Below are positions 34,981-43,576 of a stretch of DNA of 64,000 bases, in pieces (position 1 is the first letter of the stretch; each line of letters begins with the position of its first letter). A program made the position numbers and the translations under genes. This DNA comes from Haloprofundus salinisoli (GTDB taxonomy: Archaea > Halobacteriota > Halobacteria > Halobacteriales > Haloferacaceae). The notes beneath the pieces were generated by a model. That model saw nothing but the letters and a program-made list of their open reading frames with translations. It searched no databases and was not told where the DNA came from. The stretch covers positions 1,922,001-1,986,000 of the forward strand of contig NZ_CP083663.1 of NCBI RefSeq assembly GCF_020097815.1, in the 5' to 3' direction.

Positions 34981-35408
34981 ACCTAGCCGTTAGAGTGACC
35001 GATAAAAAGACTGACGAAGTGGGTGGGGAGCAGTCACCACCGCCGAACTATACCGCCCGCAACACCGTTCGACTCCGGTCTGCTATATACTGCTCTTAGC
35101 GAGCTTTTTACGTATCACGCTCCCCGATTCAGGCGACGCCGCCACGATTGCAACGGAATGTGAGTACAGCCAGCCACGTGGCGCGTCACCGACCCCTCGC
35201 GGGGTCCGCATCCACAGCGGCGTCGGACCGCATCGAGACCAAACAGGTCGACGCCCTGGTCGTCAGACATCACTCGTTGCGCTTCTCTCCTCTTCTCTCT
35301 TCATTTCGACCACGAAGACAAAACGTAATGGACGATAGTACTCGATTCTAAGGCAATTTTTCGACGGTTGTCGCGGACTTTTACCCTATGCCACTCGTAC
35401 ACGTACGC
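34981..35408. other. 428-base divergent intergenic region with two promoters
   Basis: No gene is supported. On the minus strand CTTTTTATC at 35001-35009 is the likely TATA box of the Rieske gene; on the plus strand CTTTTAC at 35378-35384 serves ppc. A second AT-rich part at 35081-35113 (CTATATACTG and CTTTTTACG) might be another promoter. The 67-codon open frame at 35148 has mixed composition and is rejected. Confidence 0.5.
35378..35384 (+). promoter_or_regulatory. TATA-like box for ppc
   Basis: CTTTTAC is 28 bases before the ATG at 35409 but only a few bases before the alternative ATG at 35388. This rules out translation from the earlier ATG on a transcript from this promoter and supports the start at 35409. 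Confidence 0.5.
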
Positions 35409-38105
35409 ATGGACCTGCACAACCGGACGGTTCGCCAGGACGTCCGTGAACTCGGTGCGTTGCTCGGTGACGTACTGGAGGCTCAGACGTCCACCGAGGC
35501 GTTCGAGACGGTCGAAGAGCTTCGGACGAACGCGATCGGCTACCGGAAGGGCGACATCGAGTCGAGACAGCAACTGTACGACGTGCTCGGCAGACTCCGC
35601 TCGGGCGACGAGAGCGTCGTCGCTCGGGCGTTCACGACGTACTTCGAGCTCATCAACCTCGCCGAGGAGCGCGAACGCGTCCGCGCGGTCAGACGCGGGT
35701 CGCAGGACGGGACGCTCGACGACAGCCTCGTCGAAACCGTCGCCGCCCTCGTCGACGACGGAGCCGACCCCGACACCGTCCAGCAGGTTCTCGACGACGT
35801 CCTCGTCGAACCGACGTTCACCGCCCACCCGACCGAAGCCCGCCGCAAGACGGTCAAATCGAAGCTTCGCTCCATCGCGGGCGAACTGGAGACGCTGGAC
35901 GAACGCCGCCTCACCGATCTCGAACACGACCAGACGTGGCACGAGGTAGACGCCGAGGTGACGAGCCTCTGGCAGACGGCGCAGGTTCGAAACCGCCGCC
36001 CCGAACCGACAGACGAGGCCCGAAACGTCCAGTGGTACCTCGAGAACACGCTGTTCGATGTGACCGGCGAGGTGTACAGCGAACTCGAAGATATCGTCTC
36101 GGAGGCGTACGGCGACGAGGTGCAGGTGCCGAAGCTGTTCGAGTTCCGTTCGTGGGCGGGCAGCGACCGCGACGGCAACCCGTACGTCACCGTCGACGTG
36201 ACCGAGGAGACGCTCGAACGCCAGCGCTCGGTCGTCCTCGACCGCTACCGAAGCGCGCTCAAGCGCCTCTCCGGCGTGCTCAGTCAGGACGGGAGCCGTA
36301 TCGACGCGGGGCTGGCGTTCGAGCAGTCGCTGGAGGCCGACCGCGAGCGACTGCCGGCGACGGCCGAGGAGGCGACGACGCGCTACCCCGACGAACCGTA
36401 CCGGCAGAAACTGAAACTGATGCGCGAGCGCCTCGAACGCGTCGAGGACGTCCGCCCCGACGGCTACGACGACGCGGCCGAACTCGCAGCCGACCTCGAC
36501 GTCATCGCGCAGAGCCTGAAACTGAACGGGGCCGAGCGCGTCGTCTCCGCGTACGTCGAACCGCTGATGCGACAGGTCGACACGTTCGGATTCAGCCTGG
36601 CGAGTCTCGACCTGCGCGACCACCGCGAGAAACACACGAGCGCCATCGCGGAGGCGCTGGCGGTCGAGGGCATCGAGTACCGCTCGATGGACGAAGACGA
36701 GCGCGTCGACCTGCTCACCGAGGCCGTCCTGCAGGACCAGCCGGTGCTCGACCTCGACGACTTCGAACAGTTCTCCGACGAGACGACGCGGGTGCTCCGT
36801 CGCTTCCGCAAACTCGGCGACTGGCAGCGCGAGTACGGCGTCAGCGCCATCGACACCTACGCCATCTCGATGACCGACGAGCCGAGTCACGTCCTCGAAG
36901 TGCTGTTTCTGGCCGACCAGGCGGGCGTCGTCTCGCTACCCGACCACTGCGGTATCGACATCGTTCCCCTCCTCGAAACCGAGTACGCGCTCAACGGCGC
37001 GCACCGCATCATGGGCACGCTGTTCGAGAACGAGGCGTACTCGCAGGCGCTCGCCGCCCGCAACGGCCTCCAGGAGATCATGCTCGGCTACTCCGACTCG
37101 AACAAGGAGAACGGCTTCCTCGCGGCGAACTGGGACCTCTACAAGAACCAGCGCCGCCTCGCCGACATCACCGACGAGTACGACGTCGAGATGCGCCTGT
37201 TCCACGGCCGCGGCGGCTCCATCTCCCGCGGCGGCGGTCCGATGAACCAGGCGATGCTCGCGCTGCCGAACGAGACGGTGTCGGGACAGATCAAGTTCAC
37301 CGAGCAGGGCGAGGCCATCGCCGAGAAGTACGCGAACCCGCGCATCGCCGAGCGCAACCTCGAACAGATGCTCGACGCCCAGATTCGCGCCCGCTACGAG
37401 GCGATTCAGGAGCCGAAAGAACACGTCCCGGACGAGTGGGCCGAGGCGATGGACACGATGTCCACCGCCGCCAGACAGGAGTACCGCGACCTGCTGGAGA
37501 CGGAGGGGTTCGTCTCCTACTTCGAGCAGGCGACGCCCATCACGGTCATCGAGAACCTCAACCTCGGCTCTCGCCCCGCCTCCCGGTCGGGTGAGCGCAC
37601 CGTCGAGGACCTCCGCGCCATCCCGTGGGTGTTCTCGTGGACGCAGTCGCGGTGCATCCTGCCGGGGTGGTACGCGCTCGCCGCCGGTGTCGACGCGTAC
37701 CTCGAAGACGACGGCGACCAGGAGACGCTTCGAGAGATGTACGACGAGTGGCCGTTCTTCCGGACGACGCTCGACAACGCGGCGCTGTCGCTGGCGCGGA
37801 CGGACCTCGAAATCGCCGCCGAGTACGCCAACCTCGCGGACGCGTCGCTGCGCGCCACGTTCTTCGGTCGCATCGAGAACGAGTACGACCGCGCGACCGA
37901 ACTGGTCGGCACCATCTCGGGGCGCGACTCGCTGCTGACACGCGAGTGGCTCGGCGAGAGCCTCCGCCGACGCAACCCGTACGTCGACCCGCTAAACCTG
38001 CTGCAGACGCACCTAATGGCGCAGACTCACCGGACCACCGAAGAGGAACGGACGCTCCGCCTGACGGTGAAAGGCATCGCCGCCGGGATGAAGAACACGG
38101 GGTAG
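35409..38105 (+). CDS. ppc: phosphoenolpyruvate carboxylase
   Basis: 898 residues, the bacterial-type PEP carboxylase found in haloarchaea, which adds bicarbonate to PEP to give oxaloacetate and refill the TCA cycle. Marks are FTAHPTEARR (catalytic His near residue 141), GSDRDGNPYV (about 251), YSDSNKENGF, FHGRGGSISRGGGP (about 598, mobile loop and active site) and a C-terminal HRTTEEERTLRLTVKGIAAGMKNTG that binds the allosteric inhibitor. Each is intact. The start at 35409 (MDLHNRTVRQ) is preferred on the TATA evidence. A perfect hairpin follows the stop. Confidence 0.96.
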   Translation: MDLHNRTVRQDVRELGALLGDVLEAQTSTEAFETVEELRTNAIGYRKGDIESRQQLYDVLGRLRSGDESVVARAFTTYFELINLAEERERVRAVRRGSQDGTLDDSLVETVAALVDDGADPDTVQQVLDDVLVEPTFTAHPTEARRKTVKSKLRSIAGELETLDERRLTDLEHDQTWHEVDAEVTSLWQTAQVRNRRPEPTDEARNVQWYLENTLFDVTGEVYSELEDIVSEAYGDEVQVPKLFEFRSWAGSDRDGNPYVTVDVTEETLERQRSVVLDRYRSALKRLSGVLSQDGSRIDAGLAFEQSLEADRERLPATAEEATTRYPDEPYRQKLKLMRERLERVEDVRPDGYDDAAELAADLDVIAQSLKLNGAERVVSAYVEPLMRQVDTFGFSLASLDLRDHREKHTSAIAEALAVEGIEYRSMDEDERVDLLTEAVLQDQPVLDLDDFEQFSDETTRVLRRFRKLGDWQREYGVSAIDTYAISMTDEPSHVLEVLFLADQAGVVSLPDHCGIDIVPLLETEYALNGAHRIMGTLFENEAYSQALAARNGLQEIMLGYSDSNKENGFLAANWDLYKNQRRLADITDEYDVEMRLFHGRGGSISRGGGPMNQAMLALPNETVSGQIKFTEQGEAIAEKYANPRIAERNLEQMLDAQIRARYEAIQEPKEHVPDEWAEAMDTMSTAARQEYRDLLETEGFVSYFEQATPITVIENLNLGSRPASRSGERTVEDLRAIPWVFSWTQSRCILPGWYALAAGVDAYLEDDGDQETLREMYDEWPFFRTTLDNAALSLARTDLEIAAEYANLADASLRATFFGRIENEYDRATELVGTISGRDSLLTREWLGESLRRRNPYVDPLNLLQTHLMAQTHRTTEEERTLRLTVKGIAAGMKNTG

Positions 38106-38123
38106 CCGAGAGCGCCGACCCGA

Positions 38124-38146
38124 CGCCGGCGGGTCCGCCGCCGGCG
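38124..38146. terminator. 9-bp GC-rich hairpin after ppc
   Basis: CGCCGGCGG-GTCCG-CCGCCGGCG forms a perfect 9-bp stem with a five-base loop, 18 bases after the ppc stop codon. It lacks a following T run, so it may stabilise the 3' end rather than terminate by itself. Confidence 0.4.
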
Positions 38147-38229
38147 AGGCCCGCCCGGAGATCTCACCGACGGGCCCACCGTTCCGCCGAAGAGCAACAT
38201 TTAGCCTCCCCCCGTCCGACGGCCCGTCA

Positions 38230-39024
38230 ATGAACTTCTTCGACCGCCTGGCCGACCGCATCGCGACGGTCGACAGCGTCGTCTCCGTGGGCTTGGACAC
38301 CGACCCGTCGCGCATCCCCGAGCACCTGCAGGAGAAAGAGCTGCCGCAGTGGGCGTTCAACCGCCGCATCATCGACGCGACGCACGAACACGCCGCCGTC
38401 TACAAGCCGAACGCCGCGTTCTACGAGTCCGAGGAGGGGTGGCGCTCGCTCCGCGAGACCATCGCCTACGCCGAGGGGAAAGGCGTGCCCATCCTGCTCG
38501 ACGCCAAGCGCGCCGACATCGGCAACACGACGCGGCAGTACGCCAAACTGCTCGACGATGTCGACGCCATCACGGTCAACCCGTACATGGGCCGCGACTC
38601 GCTCGAACCGTTTCTCTCGCGGGAGGACAAGGGCGTGTTCGTGCTCTGTCGGACCTCGAACCCCGGCGCGTCGGACCTCCAGGAGCTCGAACTCGACACG
38701 GGCGAGCCGATCTACGAGCGCGTCGCGGCGCTTTCGGACCTCTGGAACCGAAACGGGAACGTCGGGTTGGTCGTCGGCGCGACCGCGCCCGAGGAACTGG
38801 AGTCGCTGCGCGAGCAGGTGCCGGACTTGCCGTTTCTGGTCCCGGGCGTCGGCGCGCAGGGCGGCGACGCGGAGGCAGCCGTCGAGTTCGGGCTGCGAGC
38901 CGACGGCGTCGGCCTCGTCAACTCCTCGCGCGGCATCATCTTCGCCGGCGAGGGCGAGGGCTTCGACAAAGCCGCCGGACGCTCCGCTCGACGGATGAAG
39001 CAGCGACTCAACGAGTTCCGCTAG
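38230..39024 (+). CDS. pyrF: orotidine-5'-phosphate decarboxylase
   Basis: 264 residues. Last step of de novo UMP synthesis. The catalytic DAKRADIGNT motif (residues 91-100, Lys93 and Asp96) is intact, the N-terminal strand holds GLDTDPSRIP, and the phosphate-binding end has VPGVGAQGGD and NSSRGIIFAGEGEG. The size and the DAKRADIGNT form are those of the longer 'type 2' enzyme common in haloarchaea. CATTTAG at 38198-38204 sits about 29 bases before the start. The gene is followed by convergent small zinc-finger genes. Confidence 0.95.
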   Translation: MNFFDRLADRIATVDSVVSVGLDTDPSRIPEHLQEKELPQWAFNRRIIDATHEHAAVYKPNAAFYESEEGWRSLRETIAYAEGKGVPILLDAKRADIGNTTRQYAKLLDDVDAITVNPYMGRDSLEPFLSREDKGVFVLCRTSNPGASDLQELELDTGEPIYERVAALSDLWNRNGNVGLVVGATAPEELESLREQVPDLPFLVPGVGAQGGDAEAAVEFGLRADGVGLVNSSRGIIFAGEGEGFDKAAGRSARRMKQRLNEFR

Positions 39025-39064
39025 CCGCGAACGCGGCGTTCGGCCGCTCCGCGGGGACGAGTCG

Positions 39065-39199
39065 TCAGTCGACCAGTCCGGCGTCTCGGACGTGTGCGTC
39101 GAGCGCGGCCCGGTTCTCGAACTCCTCGCCGCACGTCTCGCAGACGTACGACCCCGACTCGACTTCGTTCGCCGAGTCCGCGTCGTCCGACTCGGTCAT
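39065..39199 (-). CDS. small C2H2-type zinc finger protein, 44 residues
   Basis: Starts MTESDDADSANEVES. The CETCGEEFENRAALDAHV core is a classic C2H2-like zinc finger with CxxC near residues 20-23 and a final His near residue 36. The usual second His is replaced, since the chain ends AHVRDAGLVD. Its ATG overlaps the TGA of the next gene upstream by four bases (ATGA), so the two are translationally coupled. Small single-finger proteins are common in haloarchaea and often regulate motility or biofilm traits, but this one has no known role. Confidence 0.65.
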   Translation of the reverse strand: MTESDDADSANEVESGSYVCETCGEEFENRAALDAHVRDAGLVD

Positions 39200-39378
39200 C
39201 GCATCACGTCCGACTGATCGATTTTATCCGCCCTACCTTGCTGCGTCGTGGACGCACACTGAACACAGATGCTCAGTTCGCGGTCGTAGTGCTCGTCACA
39301 GACCATCGCACCGCAGTTCGGACACGTGTGAGTCGCTTCCGCCGACTCGCACACCTGGCAGACGCCACTGACACTCAT
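39196..39378 (-). CDS. small zinc-binding protein with three CxxC-type knuckles, 60 residues
   Basis: Starts MSVSGVCQVCES. CQVC near residues 7-10, CPNC near 18-21, CDEHY near 26-30 and CVQC near 37-40 give up to eight possible metal ligands and suggest two cross-braced zinc sites like a B-box or HIT-type zinc finger. Its stop overlaps the start of the single-finger gene (39065-39199). An upstream ATG eight codons earlier is not used. A role in protein-protein contact is more likely than DNA binding, judged by the fold type only. Confidence 0.65.
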   Translation of the reverse strand: MSVSGVCQVCESAEATHTCPNCGAMVCDEHYDRELSICVQCASTTQQGRADKIDQSDVMR

Positions 39379-39487
39379 ACGCGTGGTACGACGCCGAGTC
39401 ACTTGAGCGCTGGGCAGGTCGAGTTCGCTCTTGCGGACCGCCGACGCCGGGCGGGAGCCTTAGGTCCGTGCGGTCCGTAGCGCTCCT

Positions 39488-39988
39488 GTGGAGCGCGACC
39501 GGCTCATCATGGGGCTCGCCGCCGTCTTCGCGGGGATCACCGTCCTCCTCGCGGTTCTCGGGTTGAGCTATTCGCTCTTTCTGCTCGTCTTGGCCATCCC
39601 CTTCGGCGCGACGACGTACTTCATGTGGTACCAGGCGAGCGGCCGGCTCGCCGAACAGGCGCGCTCTCGTCGCGTCCGTCGGGAACCGGCCGGGTTCGGC
39701 GCGGGCGCGCGCCGCGAGAACGTCCGGGAGAATCGTCGGCGGGCGCGACACAACGGGCGTGCCGGCGGGCGGACCAACGGACGGTCGAGAACCGGCGCGC
39801 CGCGGACGGCGCGGGGACCGACGCGCGTCGAAGCGTACCGCGCGCTCGATTTGGAACCCGGCGCGAGCACCGCCGAGGTGAAACGCGCCTACCGCTCGAA
39901 GGTCAAGGAAGTCCACCCCGATACGGAAGACGGCGACGAGGAGTCGTTCAAACGGGTGAACCGCGCGTACGAGTCGTTGAACGAGTAA
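39488..39988 (+). CDS. membrane-anchored J-domain protein
   Basis: 166 residues with a GTG start. Two hydrophobic segments (residues 7-28 and 30-46) form a hairpin anchor and are followed by an Arg/Gly-rich linker (about 55-105). The C-terminal J domain (about 107-166) has YRALDLEPGASTAEVKRAYRSKVKEVHPD; the HPD motif needed to stimulate Hsp70 is intact. It could recruit DnaK to the membrane. It is not next to dnaK or dnaJ and stands alone. Confidence 0.85.
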   Translation: MERDRLIMGLAAVFAGITVLLAVLGLSYSLFLLVLAIPFGATTYFMWYQASGRLAEQARSRRVRREPAGFGAGARRENVRENRRRARHNGRAGGRTNGRSRTGAPRTARGPTRVEAYRALDLEPGASTAEVKRAYRSKVKEVHPDTEDGDEESFKRVNRAYESLNE

Positions 39989-40027
39989 CGGACTCGGGTG
40001 TCGACGCGAGATACCGACTCCTCGCGG

Positions 40028-40675
40028 CTACCCGCTGGGAGTGTCCGCCGCGGACTCGCCTTCCATCAGCACTTGCCCGCGCATCTGACTCGAGTGATTT
40101 CTGCAGTAGTAGGTGCTCATTGCCTCCCGCGCCTCGAACGTGATACGCTGTTGGCTCCCTTGGTCGCTCGCGCGGTCGGTTGTGTAGAGCACCGTCTGGC
40201 TCTGGTCCTCGATGAGCAGCTGGTGTTCGTTTCCGTCGAGGTTCTCCCAGATCAACTCGTACGTCTCGCCCTCCACGAGCGAGAGGTTCGGGTTCTGCTG
40301 GTCGGCGATGCTGTCGGGCGCTCTCCCGACCCAGCCGTCCGTTCGAGCGCCGAGTCGAATCCGATTCTCGCCGCCCTCGGCGGTTCCGGTTCCCGTCTCG
40401 TTCGTCGACCCGTCGGTCGTCCCCGTCTCCGCCTCCTCGGTCACCGTGTCGTCGGCGGTCGGAGACTGTTCGTCCTCCGTCGTGGCCGCGCCCGGCGTCT
40501 CTTCACCGCGCGGCGCGGGTTGGTCGCCGCCGTCTCCGCCACCGCCGCTGTCTCCGCCACCGCCATCGTCTCCGCCTCCGGCCGGACCGGTACACCCCGC
40601 GAGGACGGCCGCTCCGAGCGCTCCGGCGGACAGTTTCAGCACGCGCCGTCGCGTCCGTCGCGGTGCGTCGGTCAT
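40028..40675 (-). CDS. Tat-exported lipoprotein with cupredoxin domain
   Basis: 215 residues. The N terminus has RRTRRRVLKLSAG and the lipobox AVLAGC near residue 28; a long low-complexity Gly-Asp-Thr-Glu linker (about 30-105) follows. The C-terminal domain (about 115-205) is a plastocyanin/azurin-like cupredoxin: a His in NLDGNEHQLLI, then the cluster YYCRNHSSQMRG with Cys, His and Met, so a type 1 copper site is complete. It resembles halocyanin-type electron carriers. It overlaps the small Tat peptide gene by four bases. Confidence 0.85.
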   Translation of the reverse strand: MTDAPRRTRRRVLKLSAGALGAAVLAGCTGPAGGGDDGGGGDSGGGGDGGDQPAPRGEETPGAATTEDEQSPTADDTVTEEAETGTTDGSTNETGTGTAEGGENRIRLGARTDGWVGRAPDSIADQQNPNLSLVEGETYELIWENLDGNEHQLLIEDQSQTVLYTTDRASDQGSQQRITFEAREAMSTYYCRNHSSQMRGQVLMEGESAADTPSG

Positions 40676-40860
40676 CCGTCACCACCCGGTCCGCCGTCGG
40701 CGTCGTCACCTCCGCCCGGTCTGCCGTCGCCGTAGGTGTTGCCGGAGTCGTTCCCGCCCTGCCCGTCGGTCTGGGCCGCCGCGGTTCCCGTCGCGGCCAC
40801 CCCTGCCCCGGCAACCGCAGTCCCTGCGAGTCGAAGCGTCGTCCGTCGGTCGAGTTCCAT
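40672..40860 (-). CDS. small Tat-exported Gly-Asp-rich peptide, 62 residues
   Basis: Starts MELDRRTTLRLAGTAVAG, a twin-arginine signal with a short hydrophobic run ending near AAAQ, where signal peptidase would cut. The mature part is only about 30 residues, dominated by Gly, Asp and Asn (NTYGDGRPGGGDDADGG). The gene's TGA overlaps the ATG of the cupredoxin gene (ATGA), so translation of the two is coupled. No homologue is known to me. An ATG four codons earlier (40872) is also possible. Confidence 0.6.
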   Translation of the reverse strand: MELDRRTTLRLAGTAVAGAGVAATGTAAAQTDGQGGNDSGNTYGDGRPGGGDDADGGPGGDG

Positions 40861-41013
40861 CCGTCGCGTCATGGTGCGACAGTGAGTTCCAGAGAACTGT
40901 CCCTAAACGTGCGCCCTGAGTGGACAGCGTTCGGTGCCGTCGGGGAGCGACCGGAGCAGTCCGTAGCGTTCGGGACTCGACCCGTGACATGGGTACCCAC
41001 AACACGAAAAAGG

Positions 41014-41019
41014 TTTTAG
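41014..41019 (+). promoter_or_regulatory. TATA-like box for the GTPBP1-type gene
   Basis: TTTTAG is centred 27 bases before the ATG at 41043. It supports a start at MSADRAALEE and argues against the longer reading from 40920. Confidence 0.5.
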
Positions 41020-41042
41020 CAAACCGACGCTTATCGCCGCCC

Positions 41043-42653
41043 ATGAGCGCCGACCGGGCCGCTCTCGAAGAGGCCCTACAGCGCGGAGAAGAGGAAGGCG
41101 GGTACATCGAATTCAAAGAACGGCTCTCCAAGGAAGTCCACCTCTCCGGTGGCCGGATGGAGAGCCTCGCCGCCCAGCTTCGACACCGGGTGCTCTCCGG
41201 CGAGGGCGAGGCGACGTACGTCGTCGGCGTCACCGACGACGGCGGCATCGCCGGAATCTCGGCGGACGCCTTCTCGGAGTCGATGGACGTCCTCTCGCTG
41301 CTCGCCGAGGAGGCGGGCGCGCACATCGAAGACGTGGATACCTGGGGCGTCGGCGACGGAGCCAACGCAGGGCTCGTCGGCGTCGCCACCATCCGCGAGG
41401 GTGCGATGCTCGAAACCGACGAGCAACACATCGTCGTTGGCACCGCGGGCCACGTCGACCACGGCAAGAGCACCCTCGTCGGGTCGCTCGTCACCGGCCA
41501 GGCCGACGACGGCGACGGCGGGACTCGCGGCTTCCTCGACGTCCAGCCGCACGAGGTCGAACGCGGCCTCTCGGCGGACCTCTCGTACGCCGTCTACGGC
41601 TTCGACGACGACGGCCCGGTCCACATGCGCAACCCGCACCGCAAGAGCGACCGCGCGCACGTCGTCGAGACGGCCGACCGCCTCGTCTCCTTCGTCGACA
41701 CCGTCGGCCACGAACCGTGGCTCCGCACCACCATCCGCGGACTGGTCGGCCAGAAACTCGACTACGGCCTGCTCGTCGTCGCCGCCGACGACGGCCCGAC
41801 GAAGACGACGCGCGAACATCTCGGCATCCTGCTCGCGACCGAACTGCCGACGATAGTCGCCATCACGAAGGTCGACGCCGTCAGCGATGAGCGCGCCGCC
41901 AAAGTCGAACACGAAGTCGAGAAGTTGCTCCGCGACGTGGGTAAGACGCCGCTGGCGGTCGAACGCTACGGCGTCGAGACCGCCCGAGAGGAGATCAGCG
42001 ACTCCGTCGTCCCCATCCTCCGGACCAGTGCGGTCTCCACGGCGGGTCTGGACGACCTCGACTACCTGTTCGAGACGCTCCCGAAGACGAGCAACGGCGA
42101 AGGGCAGTTCCGGATGTACATCGACCGAAGCTACAGCGTCACCGGCGTCGGCGCGGTCGCCTCCGGCACCGTGAACTCCGGCACCGTCGAGGCGGGCGAC
42201 GAACTGCTGCTCGGGCCGATGCCCGACGGGAGTTTCCGCGACGTGGAGGTGCGCTCCATCGAGATGCACTACCACCGCGTCGACGAGGCGAAGGCGGGTC
42301 GCATCGTCGGCATCGCGCTCAAAGGCGTCAAGGAGGCCGAAATCGAGCGCGGGATGGTGCTCGTCCCGCGGTCGTCGAACCCGCGTCCGGTGCGGTCGTT
42401 CGAGGCGGACGTGATGGTGCTCAACCACCCGACCCGCATCGGGACGGGCTACGAACCGGTCATCCACCTCGAAACCATCAGCGAGGCGGCGGTGTTTCAC
42501 CCCGAGAGAGGGCGTCTGCTCCCCGGCGACACGGGCCACTCGCGCGTCGAGTTCAAGTTTCGGCCGTATCTCGTCGAGGAGGGCCAGCGGTTCGTCTTCC
42601 GCGAGGGCCAGAGCAAGGGCGTCGGCACCGTGACCGACGTTCACTACGAGTGA
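41043..42653 (+). CDS. GTPBP1-family translational GTPase
   Basis: 536 residues. A family-specific N-terminal domain (1-125, EEGGYIEFKERLSKEVHL) precedes the EF-Tu-like G domain. P-loop GHVDHGKSTLVGSL starts near residue 136, G3 is DTVGHEPW and G4 is ITKVDA. Domains 2 and 3 (about 355-536; YSVTGVGAVASGTVNSGTVEAGDELLLGPMP, then FRPYLVEEGQRFVFREGQSKG) are EF-Tu like. Human GTPBP1 and its archaeal relatives are elongation-factor-like GTPases linked to mRNA turnover or rescue. No operon partners are visible. Confidence 0.93.
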   Translation: MSADRAALEEALQRGEEEGGYIEFKERLSKEVHLSGGRMESLAAQLRHRVLSGEGEATYVVGVTDDGGIAGISADAFSESMDVLSLLAEEAGAHIEDVDTWGVGDGANAGLVGVATIREGAMLETDEQHIVVGTAGHVDHGKSTLVGSLVTGQADDGDGGTRGFLDVQPHEVERGLSADLSYAVYGFDDDGPVHMRNPHRKSDRAHVVETADRLVSFVDTVGHEPWLRTTIRGLVGQKLDYGLLVVAADDGPTKTTREHLGILLATELPTIVAITKVDAVSDERAAKVEHEVEKLLRDVGKTPLAVERYGVETAREEISDSVVPILRTSAVSTAGLDDLDYLFETLPKTSNGEGQFRMYIDRSYSVTGVGAVASGTVNSGTVEAGDELLLGPMPDGSFRDVEVRSIEMHYHRVDEAKAGRIVGIALKGVKEAEIERGMVLVPRSSNPRPVRSFEADVMVLNHPTRIGTGYEPVIHLETISEAAVFHPERGRLLPGDTGHSRVEFKFRPYLVEEGQRFVFREGQSKGVGTVTDVHYE

Positions 42654-42720
42654 GGAGTCCGACGGGTTCGGCGCTCTCGTCCCCCGGAACTTCCTTCTTT
42701 CAGAAGAGACTCTCTGATTT

Positions 42721-43068
42721 ATGGAACAGCGACAGGTCGTACTGACAGTTACCGGAGCGCTGCTGGCCGGCGTTACGACGGCGGTGCTCGGGTCGACGGG
42801 ACTCGACGGACCGCTCGCCATCGTTGCCGGCGTCGCGGTGGCGATACCGCTGCTCAGAGCGGAGGCGTTCGGCGGGTTCGACAGCCCAGAGTCGTTCGAC
42901 AGCGGTGGGGCGTTTCTCGCCTCGCTCGGCGCGTTAGTCGTCGGCACCGTCACCGTCTACGCGGCGAGCGCGCTCGGGGTGGGCCAGACGGTGACGATCG
43001 GTCTCGGCGGGGGCGGCGCGTTCGCGGGGAGCTATCTGGGGGACGTGTTCGCCCGGCGGCGGTCGTGA
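42721..43068 (+). CDS. small membrane protein, unknown function
   Basis: 115 residues with three or four short hydrophobic segments (about 5-25, 28-45, 65-85, 88-108) and Gly/Ala-rich stretches (GLGGGGAFAGSYLGD). The N terminus MEQRQVVLTVTGALLAG and the C-terminal FARRRS suggest an N-out, C-in arrangement. No family is recognised. It lies just behind the GTPBP1-type gene on the same strand (67-base gap) and is convergent with the operon that starts at mch. Confidence 0.6.
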   Translation: MEQRQVVLTVTGALLAGVTTAVLGSTGLDGPLAIVAGVAVAIPLLRAEAFGGFDSPESFDSGGAFLASLGALVVGTVTVYAASALGVGQTVTIGLGGGGAFAGSYLGDVFARRRS

Positions 43069-43084
43069 GGCGACACGCCGGCGG

Positions 43085-43573
43085 TCAGTTCCGGACGTAG
43101 CCGCCGTCTCGACGTTCGGCCAAATCGAGCAGCACGAACCACTCCAGCACGTCGCCGACGCGTTCGCGCCAGATCTCCTCCCACCGCTGCGGATTCTTGA
43201 GATGCTCCCACTTCGGCACCCGGTCGCGGACGCGGTCGTACGCCTCGTCGGCGTTCACCGGACTCTCCGCGTCGTCGAGGACCGCGAGCAGCTCCTCGGC
43301 GGCGAAGACCCGGCGAACGAACGCGTCGCGCAGGTGGTCGGGCGTCGGGTCGGTTCGGAGTCGCTTGAACCCGGTCGGCGTCTCCGTGGCGAGTTCGAGC
43401 GCCCGAAGAAACGTCAACCACGTCCGGGCCGCATCACGACTCGGGAAACCGACCCGGCGCATCAGGCGTTCGCAGCAGTCGTCCTCCGAGTCGGGCACGA
43501 GCGGTACCGCCTTCTGGGCGTCCGCGACGACGTCGAGGCCCTCGGGCGCGGGGGGGACGAGTTTGAACTGCAC
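43085..43573 (-). CDS. conserved haloarchaeal protein next to mch, unknown function
   Basis: 162 residues starting MQFKLVPPAPEGL. A DDCCERLMRR pair of adjacent Cys near residues 32-35 is followed by helical segments (DAARTWLTFLRALELATETPTGF, EWFVLLDLAERRDGGYVRN). Two helix-turn-wing-like pieces, in the middle and at the end, suggest a DNA- or RNA-binding fold, but no family can be named. The start follows the mch stop by only three bases on the same strand, so it belongs to the mch transcript. Confidence 0.7.
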   Translation of the reverse strand: MQFKLVPPAPEGLDVVADAQKAVPLVPDSEDDCCERLMRRVGFPSRDAARTWLTFLRALELATETPTGFKRLRTDPTPDHLRDAFVRRVFAAEELLAVLDDAESPVNADEAYDRVRDRVPKWEHLKNPQRWEEIWRERVGDVLEWFVLLDLAERRDGGYVRN

Positions 43574-43576
43574 GGC

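Noticed and set aside
41076-42953. 625-codon minus-strand open frame opposite the GTPBP1-type gene
   Set aside because: Typical long antisense frame in high-GC DNA; the plus strand has intact G-domain motifs.
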